DNA of 64,000 nucleotides from Methylobacter sp. (GTDB lineage: Bacteria > Pseudomonadota > Gammaproteobacteria > Methylococcales > Methylomonadaceae), in the NCBI GenBank assembly GCA_026399025.1, contig JAPLRU010000105.1:26075-90074 (forward strand), in the 5' to 3' direction. The notes beneath the pieces are model-generated. The model was not told the DNA's origin and ran no database searches. It worked only from the letters and a program-made list of their open reading frames with translations. This document shows positions 50,380-60,511 of this stretch, piece by piece. A program made the position numbers and the translations under genes. Positions within the stretch are counted from its first letter, which is position 1. Each line of letters opens with the position of its first letter.

Positions 50380-50423
50380 CACCATGAAGGCACGAAGAAA
50401 TAAAACGTCGTGCCTTCATGGTG
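50380..50423. repeat. Inverted repeat, second copy of the CACCACGAAGGCACGAA family
   Basis: CACCATGAAGGCACGA...TCGTGCCTTCATGGTG. Confidence 0.85.
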
Positions 50424-50520
50424 AATAAGATTTTTTAAAACACTAAATGAGCTTTGTAAACCGGGATGCAGGCCAGTCCTGCATTTTTTTCAATTAACAC
50501 CCACCACAGAGAACCCAATA

Positions 50521-51482
50521 TGGCCGGAACCAGTCTTTTAGCGTTACTTGACGATATTGCCTCAGTCCTGGACGACGTGGCCTTGATGACCCAAATGGCG
50601 GCGAAGAAAACAGCCGGCGTATTGGGCGATGATTTGGCGCTGAATGCCGAGCAGGTGTCCGGTGTTCGTGCGGATCGAGAGTTGCCGGTGGTGTGGGCGG
50701 TAGCGAAAGGCTCACTGAAAAACAAACTGATTTTAGTGCCGACGGCGCTGGCGATTAGCTGGAGTGCAGCATGGCTGATCATGCCGCTATTAATGTTGGG
50801 CGGCGTTTATTTGTGTTTTGAAGGCTTTGAAAAACTGGCGCATCCGTTGTTGCGGGAACAGGGTGAACATGACGCCTATCGTGCCGAACTGGCTGCGGCC
50901 GTCGCCAATCCCGAGATTGATTTGGTGTCGTTTGAGCAAAGCAAAATTAAAGGAGCCGTGCGTACTGATTTTGTATTGTCGGCGGAAATTATTGTGATAA
51001 CTCTGGGAGCCGTCGCAACCGCGGCTTTTGCGACTAAAGTAGCCGTGCTTGCCGGTATTGCGTTGATTATGACCGCCGGGGTATACGGCTTGGTGGCGAT
51101 TATTGTGAAACTGGATGATGTAGGGCTTTACTTGTGCCGGAAGCCAAGTCTAGGGCTCTGGACGAAAATCCAGCATAAAGTCGGTCGAATGTTTTTGCAT
51201 GGCGCGCCTTATTTGATGAAGTCGTTGACGGTTGTCGGTACTGCGGCGATGTTTATGGTGGGTGGCGGGATTCTTACTCACGACATCCCCGTCGCGCACC
51301 AGTTCATCGAGTATCTTGGTCAAAGCGCCAATGCTGTGCCCGGCATTGGCGGCTTGCTGGAAACGCTGACTTCTTCATTGCTTCACGTATTGGCGGGTAT
51401 TGTTGCCGGTGCGCTGGCGTTGGCGGGTATGACGATAGCTGAGCGGATTTATAGTCGCTTTGAAGCAACTTGCAATAAATAA
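50521..51482 (+). CDS. DUF808 (YedI-like) membrane protein
   Basis: MAGTSLLALLDDIASVLDDVALMTQMAAKKTAGVLGDDLALNAEQVSGV; start shortened from ORF-track 50466. Confidence 0.9.
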
Positions 51483-51587
51483 ACGACATGATGAATCAAC
51501 CCGGAATAGAACGCAGATGGCGCGGATGATTATGATAAACACGGATACGATATGAAAAACCCGCGTCAATCGTAACTATCCGCGTTG

Positions 51588-51640
51588 CCTCGGCAACTGC
51601 TCCTGCGTTGCTCTACCTTCTACATCCATGTAGTCGTAGA
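51588..51640. repeat. Dispersed repeat, matching a segment inside murF
   Basis: CCTCGGCAACTGCTCCTGCGTTGCTCTACCTTCTACATCCATGTAGTCGT is near-identical to 32734-32784. Confidence 0.88.
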
Positions 51641-51811
51641 GGCGCCTACTTTTGGCATCGGCGTTCTATTTTGGCTCGATTCACCTTATTGCGAGTTGCC
51701 TGGGTTATATAGCTACACGTATAGCATGTAAGATATTCGGGCGGAGCAGCAGGCAACTACCGCGAACATAAGCCGTTGACATAATCGATAACAATTCCGG
51801 AGGAAATCCTA

Positions 51812-52432
51812 ATGCCAAAGAAAACTTTAACAACAAAAGAAGAGCTCGAAAGACCGGAACATCGGCCGGATTTGCAACGCCGGGCCAAAGAATTCGTGGA
51901 TGACGAATTGTCGTTTTTCGAGTCGGAACAGCAGTCCTCGGCGTTGCAGAAACAGTTCATGGAACACGTAGCGGCCTTCGAGGACGCCGAATGGACGACG
52001 AATTTCGATCAACTGGCGCAGGGCGGGATGACCTTGCCCGCTCCGGACGATCTGGACGACGCTCAATTGAACGCCAAGCTGTGGGAAGTGATACGCGGTT
52101 TGGCGATGCTGCGGACCTTTCTATACAACACCGACCATCTCAGCGATCGGGAACTCTATGAGGAATTGTGGCATCAGGTGTTGCGGGAGGAATCGCCGAA
52201 TATGCCGATTAACGCGGATTCGGCTTGTCATATCGATTTGGTGGGCAGCGGTAGCGAGCAGGATAATGAATTTTACCTGCGCTACTACGCCGATGAGGAA
52301 GATCGGCGTCTTTGGGCTCAAGACTGGCCCGACGACGTCCTGCCGGCACATGAAACGCTACCTTATGACCGCGACCGGCATTTGCCAAACCGTAACACGG
52401 AACTAGGAACTGCATTAGATAGAGTGCATTAG
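51812..52432 (+). CDS. Hypothetical protein, acidic
   Basis: 206 aa ORF preceded by GGAGGA; no family recognised. Confidence 0.65.
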   Translation: MPKKTLTTKEELERPEHRPDLQRRAKEFVDDELSFFESEQQSSALQKQFMEHVAAFEDAEWTTNFDQLAQGGMTLPAPDDLDDAQLNAKLWEVIRGLAMLRTFLYNTDHLSDRELYEELWHQVLREESPNMPINADSACHIDLVGSGSEQDNEFYLRYYADEEDRRLWAQDWPDDVLPAHETLPYDRDRHLPNRNTELGTALDRVH

Positions 52433-52485
52433 CGGCACTGTAGGAAGAATCGCTGTGAGTTGCGCAGCCCGCCTACGCTGCAAAA

Positions 52486-54894
52486 TCATTTTTCCATCGC
52501 ATTGGCCAGTATTTCATCGACACTTTCCAACCAGATAAAGCGGAGCTGGTTTCTGACCGCTTCGGGTATTTCTTCAAAGTCTTTTTGGTTACGCGCCGGA
52601 AGCATGACTGTTTTCAAGCCCGCCCTGGCCGCGGCAATGACTTTTTCTTTAATGCCGCCGACCGGTAACACCAGTCCACGCAGGCTGATTTCTCCGGTCA
52701 TCGCCATATCGCTACGCACGGTACGCTCGGAAAATGCGGAAAATAAGGCGGTAAACATCGCAACGCCGGCGCTGGGGCCGTCTTTAGGAATAGCGCCCGC
52801 CGGTACATGGACATGAATATCGTTTTTCTTGAAGATGTCCGGGCTTAAGCCTAACTCGTGAGCGCGCGATTTTACCAAGCTTAATGCGGCTTGAGCGCTT
52901 TCTTTCATGACTTCGCCTAATTGGCCGGTCAGGATCAGCTTGCCGTTACCGGGTACGCGGGTGGCTTCGATAAACAGAATATCGCCGCCGACCGGCGTCC
53001 AGGCAAGCCCTGTTGCCACGCCCGGAACGCTGGTGCGCATGGCGACGTCGCTGTAAAACTTTTTCGGCCCCAAAATGCCCGGAATGTGTGCGCTGTCGAT
53101 GTGTTCGTTAGCGACGATACCCTCGGCAATGCGCATCGCGACATGACGAAACACCGAGCCAATCTCACGTTCCAGATTTCTGCAACCGGCTTCGCGGGTG
53201 TAGTCCTGAATCAGGGTCAGTATCGCGTTGTCGGTAAGTGCGCATTGCTCGGGGCTTAAGCCGTTGCTTTCCTGTTGCCGATGCACCAGATAGCGTTTGG
53301 CAATCTGAAGTTTTTCCTCGGTGGTGTAGCCGGTTAATTCAATGACTTCCATCCGGTCGCGCAAAGGTCCGGGGATGCTGTCCACGACATTGGCGGTGCC
53401 GATAAACATGACATGGCTCAGGTCGAAGGCGACCCCCAGGTAATTGTCGCGAAAGCTTGAGTTTTGCTCGGGGTCCAAAACTTCCAGCAAGGCCGACGAG
53501 GGATCGCCATGAAAGCCGGAGCCGAGCTTGTCCATCTCATCCAGCATGAACACCGGGTTATTGGTGCCGGCTTTGCGGATGGATTGAATGATGTTGCCCG
53601 GCAAAGCGCCGATATAAGTGCGGCGATGGCCGCGTATTTCGGCTTCGTCGTGCAATCCGCCCAAACTGGCGCGGACGAATTCGCGTTCGGTGGCGCGGGC
53701 GATACTGCGTCCCAACGAGGTTTTGCCGACTCCGGGCGGCCCGATAAAGCATAAAATAGGGCTTTTGCCGTTAGGGTTCAGTTTGCGCACGGCCAAAAAT
53801 TCCAAGATGCGCTGCTTGATTTTATCCAAGCCGTAATGGTCTTCGTTGAGAATATTCCGGGCTTTTTTGATGTCGATAACGCCGGCGCTGGAGACCGACC
53901 AAGGCAGTTCGGTCAGCCAATCGAGATAAGTACGAACCATCGAATATTCACCGCTGGCATCGGGCATATGCTGTAAGCGGGCGAGTTCCTTGCGCGCTTG
54001 CTTTTCGACGTCTTCAGGCATCTTGGCCGCAGCGATGGCGTTGCTGATTTCTTCGATTTCGGCGGCGCCGCCTTCTTCTTCGCCCAGTTCCTTTTGGATA
54101 GCTTTCATTTGTTCGCGCAAAACGAATTCGCGTTGCCTTTGGCCCATGGTTTCTTGGGTTTTGTCGCTGATTTTATTGGAAAGTTTTAACACTTCGACTT
54201 GATAATTGAGCAACTCCAGAATCTTGTCGATACGCTCCCGGATATTAAACAGCGACAGTATTTCCTGTTTTTCTTCCGGTTTCGAAACCAGGTAACTGGC
54301 AATCAGGTCGGTCAGCATCACCGGCGACGCGATAGAGCGAATCGCATTAACCAGTTCGTCAGGCGCTTGGCGGCTCTGAGCCAGCGCTTCCAGCGCTTGC
54401 TGTTTGAGTGTAATGACGCGGGCTTCGACATCCTGAGTGTTTAATTCAGGCTCTTGGTAACGCTGAATCCGGGCGACCGGAAACGGATAGCCGGGCAGAA
54501 ATTCCTGTATCCGAAACCGTTGCACACCTTGGCACACGACATGATGGGTGCCGTCAGGAGCGGTTATGTAGCGTAAGATTTCCGCCACCGTGCCGACCGT
54601 GTAAAGATCGGCCGGGGTGGGCTCTTCATCGGTGTCGCGTAATTGCATCAGCAAGCCGATCGCTTTCTCCGAACGTACCGCCTGTTGCACCGAGGCGATG
54701 GAGGATTTGCGGCCTATCACCAACGGAGCGACGTTTTGCGGAAACAGCACCGTCGAGCGCATCGGCACAATGATCAGTGCGTCATTGGGAATCGGGGGGA
54801 ACTGCGGCGGCGTTTCTTGCTTTGCCTCCGAAGAGGTTTCCGCCGCGTCCGCCGTCGATCCCAGAAGTATGTTTTTCAGATCCTTGATTTGCAT
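52486..54894 (-). CDS. lon: ATP-dependent protease Lon
   Basis: GPPGVGKTSLGRSIARA; PKDGPSAGVAMFTAL; N-terminal LON substrate-binding domain. Confidence 0.97.
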   Translation of the reverse strand: MQIKDLKNILLGSTADAAETSSEAKQETPPQFPPIPNDALIIVPMRSTVLFPQNVAPLVIGRKSSIASVQQAVRSEKAIGLLMQLRDTDEEPTPADLYTVGTVAEILRYITAPDGTHHVVCQGVQRFRIQEFLPGYPFPVARIQRYQEPELNTQDVEARVITLKQQALEALAQSRQAPDELVNAIRSIASPVMLTDLIASYLVSKPEEKQEILSLFNIRERIDKILELLNYQVEVLKLSNKISDKTQETMGQRQREFVLREQMKAIQKELGEEEGGAAEIEEISNAIAAAKMPEDVEKQARKELARLQHMPDASGEYSMVRTYLDWLTELPWSVSSAGVIDIKKARNILNEDHYGLDKIKQRILEFLAVRKLNPNGKSPILCFIGPPGVGKTSLGRSIARATEREFVRASLGGLHDEAEIRGHRRTYIGALPGNIIQSIRKAGTNNPVFMLDEMDKLGSGFHGDPSSALLEVLDPEQNSSFRDNYLGVAFDLSHVMFIGTANVVDSIPGPLRDRMEVIELTGYTTEEKLQIAKRYLVHRQQESNGLSPEQCALTDNAILTLIQDYTREAGCRNLEREIGSVFRHVAMRIAEGIVANEHIDSAHIPGILGPKKFYSDVAMRTSVPGVATGLAWTPVGGDILFIEATRVPGNGKLILTGQLGEVMKESAQAALSLVKSRAHELGLSPDIFKKNDIHVHVPAGAIPKDGPSAGVAMFTALFSAFSERTVRSDMAMTGEISLRGLVLPVGGIKEKVIAAARAGLKTVMLPARNQKDFEEIPEAVRNQLRFIWLESVDEILANAMEK

Positions 54895-54903
54895 AACAAG
54901 CCC

Positions 54904-55353
54904 TTACGTTTTCCGCAGTGAAATAAGTAAACAACCGTTTGTTAATTCACACGTGCTGATTTCAAAAAGTCCGGCGGGCAGTTCAATGCGCCGCTCAAAT
55001 CGTCCATAGGGAATTTCCAAGCGTAAAATATGCGATTCCGCGCAGGCTGAATGCCTGCGCCGCCCGCTGATAATCAAATGATCGTCTTCCAGCATTACGC
55101 TTAAATGCTCAGGGTTGACACCCGGTAGCGCGATCATGATGGTGAAGCCGTAAGCGGTTTGATAGATATCGATCGGCGGCTCCCAATTAGGCTGATCGGC
55201 CTCGATAGACACCGGTCTAAAGAATTGCCGATGTAGCTGATCGGCTCGATCCAGTATTTGGCAAGCTTCGGTCCACATCCAGGTTTCAAGATCGCGTAAT
55301 GGCATAAGGTGCAATTCCAGAGTGTTGCTGTTTAATCCTGCAAGCCGTGTCAT
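54904..55353 (-). CDS. Hsp20/alpha-crystallin small heat shock protein
   Basis: YQTAYGFTIMIALPGVNPEHLSVMLEDDHLIISGRRR. Confidence 0.88.
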   Translation of the reverse strand: MTRLAGLNSNTLELHLMPLRDLETWMWTEACQILDRADQLHRQFFRPVSIEADQPNWEPPIDIYQTAYGFTIMIALPGVNPEHLSVMLEDDHLIISGRRRHSACAESHILRLEIPYGRFERRIELPAGLFEISTCELTNGCLLISLRKT

Positions 55354-55459
55354 TGTTTGGTCCGAGGAAAAAGTAAAGCCGGCTTCTGTTTTTTCACATG
55401 GGTTTAAGCCGCCCCCTCGGCGTTACCAATTGTTAAGACGGGCAGTTGCCGGATTTAAT

Positions 55460-56005
55460 TTATTCCGCCGGGATTAAATGGTGCTGGATATGTTCAGGGA
55501 TGACCTCGTTGCCGTGCTCGATTTGCTGCGCTTCAAACCATTCATGAAGAGCCTGAACAAACTGGGGGTATTCCGTCGAATAGTGAATCTGAGCGCCATC
55601 GGGTAACGCTTTATAGTCGAATTTTATATCGTCGGGTTGCGCCGTTTTTAACCGGGCCAAGCCCGGCATTGCAGCGCCATGCATGCGTTCCGTCACAGAA
55701 AAGTTGCCTTTTCTGAACTCATTGGCAATTTCAAGCAAGTGCGCCTGAATCAATTTTATTTGCCGGGTATTGTCGGGCGATTTGGCGACAACATGCTGAA
55801 CGCCGCCATGAACGGTTTTGGTAAACGTTTGTCGAACTTGATCTAAGGTATAGGGCACTATTTGCTGTACGCGTTGGCGCACTTCAGCGACGGATTCAGG
55901 CTCGGTTTTTTCAACAGCCGAGACTGTGGTAGAAAAAAGCAAAAGCCCAAGCATGGCTAATAGGTAATGTCTCATCAATATCTCCCTTACCGAGTTGAGG
56001 CCCAA
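55460..56005 (-). CDS. Secreted uncharacterised protein
   Basis: Signal peptide; KTVHGGVQHVVAKSPDNTRQIKLIQAHLLEIANEFRKGNFSVTERMHGAAMPGL pattern. Confidence 0.7.
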   Translation of the reverse strand: MGLNSVREILMRHYLLAMLGLLLFSTTVSAVEKTEPESVAEVRQRVQQIVPYTLDQVRQTFTKTVHGGVQHVVAKSPDNTRQIKLIQAHLLEIANEFRKGNFSVTERMHGAAMPGLARLKTAQPDDIKFDYKALPDGAQIHYSTEYPQFVQALHEWFEAQQIEHGNEVIPEHIQHHLIPAE

Positions 56006-56155
56006 TGAACGCCGCTATAAACTTTCTAAATGTCTATGTTGAAGTATCTCCTGTTCGTGAGCTGCGATAAATCCGTACGGCTACTTAGGCAAAACTTCAT
56101 GCAAGGGAACGTAGATCGGGCCGTTTATTGATTAGCCCGGATTTTTTATGATCTA

Positions 56156-56830
56156 TCAGGGGCATCGGTGTGGTTTGCGTTCTATTTTGGCTTTTTCAGT
56201 ACGCAGCTGTTTTCGCTCGTCCGTGCTTAAATCACGGGCCTCGGCTTCAACTGCATACAAGGTAGCGATACGGTTTAGGGCTTCTTGCGCGATAGGACTC
56301 TGGCCGGCTTGAAACAGGTCGAAGAATTTGCGCCGCGCATGGGCCAAGCAGGCCAGTTCGATACACGGCTCAAGCAGGCGTTGCGATTCAGGATGTGCGC
56401 GGGCAGCGGCAAACAGGGCTTTATAGCCGCCGCCGTAGTCATCAACCAACAGAGGGTCGTGCCAGTCACCCGAAAATTGCTGCGCATACCGGCCACTGCG
56501 ACCGGCTTGATAGTCGAAGACGATAATCTTGAGGCCCGGTTGCAAATCATTACTGCGATAGGCCCACAGATAGGCTTTCTTGGTTTTACCCTTGCCGGGA
56601 TCGAGTTGCAGTACGGGCGTCTCACGGCGTGCAAGCTATCTCTCTGCAATAAATGCCAAGCCAATCGATCGACTAAGGGCGCTAAAGCGATACCGAGTCG
56701 CCCCACCCAATCCGCCAGAGTGGAGCGTGACAAGATCACCCCATCGCGAGCGGCGATTTGTTCCAAGCGGCGATTTGTTCCAGCCGGTACAGCGGCAGAT
56801 GATCCAGGTATTTGTTGATGATCACCCAGG
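56156..56830 (-). pseudogene. IS66-family transposase remnant
   Basis: DHLPLYRLEQIAARDGVILSRSTLADWVGRLG, LLVDDYGGGYKALF, LACLAHARRKFFDLF, in more than one frame. Confidence 0.85.
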
Positions 56831-57260
56831 CCAACAAACACAGACGGTCATCCTCACCTCTCAATGTCGAATAGATGCCATCCGCCCAGATGTAAACGAT
56901 CTTTTCATCGGCTAAATCTCGGCGATTCCAGGCCAGATAGTCCTCAGACCACTGCGCCTTGAGCCGACTCACCACTGCCGGCGACAGGCCTTTGGCTTCA
57001 TCTCCCAACAGCACTGACAAGGCGTCCTGCATGTTGCCCGTGGAAATGCCGCGCAAATACAGCCAAGGCAAGGTCGCTTCGACCCGCTTGGCTTTTCGCA
57101 CATAGGGCGGAACAATCGCTGAGTTAAATTTGACCCCAGCACCGGAACGATCACGTACCTTGGGCACCTTAACCGTTACCGAGCCAAGTCCCGTTAACAC
57201 TTCACGTTCCGGTAAATAACCGTTGCGGACTATCGCTTTCCGTCCGTTCAGGTCTGTTAC
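56825..57260 (-). pseudogene. IS256-family (Mutator) transposase remnant
   Basis: GSVTVKVPKVRDRSGAGVKFNSAIVPPYVRKAKRVEATLPWLYLRGISTGNMQDALSVLLG; truncated into IS66 sequence. Confidence 0.85.
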
Positions 57261-57591
57261 GTTCTCATACTGACTCAGGAAAAATTGCAGTTCTGTCTAA
57301 ACCGCTTTTTCTATCAGCCCTCGCGCTCCATGCCTTAATAGCTCTGTCAGGCTATCGTTAATTGTCCCTGGAGTATCCAGTCCTTTTGCGTTATCTTTGT
57401 TCATGGCGTACCTTTTTTGCTGATTATTTGATCTCGTTAATCTTATTTCAGCAGAGGTCGCCACCTTGTTTCAAGTTTGTCATACACCAGATTTATTTAT
57501 ACCTCCAATATTCCGCTTGCTATAAACCGCTACGTTGCCACGCTTCAATATGTTGACGCCATTTCGATGTGATGGCCATGCCTTCTCCTGC

Positions 57592-57852
57592 TCAAAAAAT
57601 CACAGAATGCCGTAGCCACCCCAAATTAGGAAACCAGTCATGCCAGTGATTATGAAAATAGCGCCATATACCCTCGTCATGGTCTTTGCCCATAAATTCA
57701 CCCATGATCTCCATCGTGATGGCTTCAGCATCGCTCAGCTTGGGCATAATCCCTCGGATTCTTAGCGGTTGGTTGACGATGATTCGGCAGATATCTTCTA
57801 CACAGCAATAAACATAGATAATAACGTCTTCTAGGAGCCTGTCGGACTTCAC
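57592..57852 (-). pseudogene. IS982-family transposase N-terminal fragment
   Basis: LSDAEAITMEIMGEFMGKDHDEGIWRYFHNHWHDWFPNL. Confidence 0.75.
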
Positions 57853-57951
57853 ACTGTAACTAATTGATAAATATGGATTAAGTTATTTTTAGTAATTTAA
57901 TAAAATCATTAACTATCAATTGGTTAGGCTATAAGTCCGACAGCCTCCTAG
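57831..57951. mobile_element. MITE-like element, about 121 bp, with 19-bp imperfect terminal inverted repeats
   Basis: CTAGGAGCCTGTCGGACTT ... AAGTCCGACAGCCTCCTAG (one mismatch), AT-rich core, extended subterminal complementarity (AATTGATA/TATCAATT). Confidence 0.8.
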
Positions 57952-58039
57952 TAACATGACCCTTCTCTCTCATAAAGTTGCTTTTGGTAGAACAACTCTA
58001 AGGGAGTCGCAACCTTGTCTTCAACTCATTTAAAGTTGA

Positions 58040-58650
58040 GCATCGCGTATGAATGAGTTGATGACCTGGACCGCAATGGCGCTGTCAAAACGGTGATACA
58101 CAAACGCTGGACCGGCAAACATTACGAAATAGACACCTACCGTTATGTGAGCACTGTGCCCTTGCGCGATACCGATGATGCGTTGCTTGTGAACTAGTGC
58201 GAAATTACCACGCGCACGGAAGACGGCAAGGTTCTGTACCGGAATGCATTCGCTACCTCCTTGAGCGTTAACGATGGCAATGTGGCAGAGGTGATTGCTT
58301 CAGGGCGGGCGCGGGAAGGTTGAAAATCAAAACAATAATACATTGAAAACCAAGGGTTACCACTTCGAACATAACTTCAGTCATGGCGAACAGTTTTTAT
58401 ATTCTTTATTGGCAACGCTTATTTTGCTCGCCTATTTGCTGCATACCCTGTTAGATCTAATGGACGGCAGCTTTGTTTGCTTCGTCAGAAGCTACCTTCG
58501 CGCTGGCGTTTGTTCGATGATATGAAGGCGATTACGGCCTACTTGTGTTTTGATAGCTGGGAGCACCTGCTCCATTTTATGCTGGAAGGCTGGTCTTATA
58601 AGCCGGAAAGTCGAGTCGGTCGGCCGCCCCCAAAGCCTGACATTGGGTAG
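58040..58650 (+). pseudogene. Degenerate transposase
   Basis: DRNGAVKTVIHKRWTGKHYEIDTYRYVSTVPLRDTDDALLVN*CEITTRTEDGKVLYRNAFATSL..., with internal stops and frameshifts, ending KAITAYLCFDSWEHLLHFMLEG. Confidence 0.7.
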
Positions 58651-59067
58651 ATTGGGCTCATAATGAGAATTTCTGTTAATCAGTCACGAAGTAATTGTGA
58701 ATTTAATTGATCTCACAACAACGGAACAGGGATTACGATTCAAGCCGAATTAGATGAACACCTATCCCAGAGGGATCAAGATAAGTGATGAAAATCTACA
58801 AGGAGCTAATCTCTCGCCAACAAGGTTCCAGGACAAGGGCTGAACTATGCCATCAAATCTCGATAATAAAAGGGATTAATAGGACAGTTAACACCTACTT
58901 AAGGCTGTTTCTCAAGGCCAGACTAACCTTATTTAAAAAATCAGCAGGGAAAGCTGAGGGCTGCTTGCGCCTTACATTTATCAGAATTGAGCGATTCACC
59001 ACTTTTACTCAAAAATCAAGTAACTCCCGAATTTTTCAAGTTTTTTTATTTTTTACAAGCCCCCTAT

Positions 59068-59112
59068 ATAAAAAAACCCCCGTCACCTTATTTGGTAACG
59101 AGGGTCTAATTC
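59068..59112 (-). terminator. Rho-independent terminator of pmoCAB
   Basis: Minus strand ACCCTCGTTACCAAATAAGGTGACGGGGGTTTTTTT. Confidence 0.9.
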
Positions 59113-59150
59113 CTTAACTAATAACTAAAAGTTGTCAGTTAATTATTTCA

Positions 59151-60395
59151 TTAGATGAAAGATGGAATTAATGGAGCATCTACCATAACCATTTGACGGT
59201 TTCCAGCTTCATCAAAGAAGAATAACAAACCAGCAAAACGGCTGTCTGGATCATAGATCAAGTCAGCTAAACGGTAAACTTCCCAAGCAGCGTCAGAAGC
59301 AGTAACTTGAACAGTTCTTGATGTACCAGGAGCGATTGGGCTGTTATCGCTAACAGTCAAACCTTCTTCAGCCAACAAGTCATCTGGATAACCTGTTTCA
59401 TCAGTGTGAACTTTAGGATCCAAGAAGCGAACACCAGCAGTATTGAACTCGCCCAAACGAACTGATGAATCACCGTTATTAGTAATAGTCAATGTCATTT
59501 GCATTGCACGACCTGGGACACGATAAGTTGCATCTTCAACTTTAACGTTAACAGTTTTTGCAGGCAATTCAATTGGCTTCATTCCACGTAACAGACCAGC
59601 TTGTAATGGAGTAGTTACAGGATAAGCTGCGTTTGTACTGCTCATACCGAAAGCAACAACCGCAATAGTACCTACTGCAAAACCCAAAGCAACTTTCTTG
59701 TCAGCAGCAGTAATCAAAGAATCCGCTTTACCAGCTTCAACAGCAATATGACGTGGAACGAAGATTGGTTTACGAGCCCAATATGCCAACCAAGCCAAAC
59801 CTAAAGCATACCAGAAAGCGTGCCAGAAGTAAGTGTTGCTCAAGTTATACGTTTCCAGGTTGATTGTATCACCTAACAGCGTAGTAACTGGGTTAACAAA
59901 TGATCCCATAGTACCAGTAACAGTTACCCATTTACCTGGACCGATGATTGGACCACCACCTTTAACGTTCATCATAGTGTGTACGTGCCAGTCACCTGGA
60001 CGACGTGCTTTCAACAATACTTTAAACTCATAAGTTTCGCCCAATTCCAGAGTAACTGAACGAGGAACTAATTGACCACCGATCCATGAACCTTGACGAA
60101 TAAATACAGGTCCTGGAATACCGATGTTCAAGAATGAAATTTCGGGTTTATCAACAGTTTCAGGCCATCCTGCGAAAACATGGAATTTACCAGAAATTGT
60201 CATAGTATCGTTAACAGGCACTGTATCTTTTGACCAGTTCAAGTCAAACCAGTGAATTGTACGCATACGCATAAATGCAGCTTGCGATTTTTCACCATGA
60301 GCAGATGCAGTTGGTGCGTAAAACATCGCTGCTGTAACAGTTACCAGCAGTGCGACAAAGGATAATTTAGCAACCTTGTCTTTTATTAATTTCAT
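59151..60395 (-). CDS. pmoB: Particulate methane monooxygenase subunit B
   Basis: HGEKSQAAFMRMRTIHWFDLNWSK; GDWHVHTMMNVKGGGPIIGPGKWV. Confidence 0.98.
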   Translation of the reverse strand: MKLIKDKVAKLSFVALLVTVTAAMFYAPTASAHGEKSQAAFMRMRTIHWFDLNWSKDTVPVNDTMTISGKFHVFAGWPETVDKPEISFLNIGIPGPVFIRQGSWIGGQLVPRSVTLELGETYEFKVLLKARRPGDWHVHTMMNVKGGGPIIGPGKWVTVTGTMGSFVNPVTTLLGDTINLETYNLSNTYFWHAFWYALGLAWLAYWARKPIFVPRHIAVEAGKADSLITAADKKVALGFAVGTIAVVAFGMSSTNAAYPVTTPLQAGLLRGMKPIELPAKTVNVKVEDATYRVPGRAMQMTLTITNNGDSSVRLGEFNTAGVRFLDPKVHTDETGYPDDLLAEEGLTVSDNSPIAPGTSRTVQVTASDAAWEVYRLADLIYDPDSRFAGLLFFFDEAGNRQMVMVDAPLIPSFI

Positions 60396-60511
60396 ATATC
60401 CTCCTCTATAATAGAGAATCTATAGTTTCCAGAGTATCTAGTGTCAACTAGCATATTGCTTCTTGTTAACACCAGTCTTTTTGTGTGATTTCCTACAACC
60501 AAACTCTTAAA

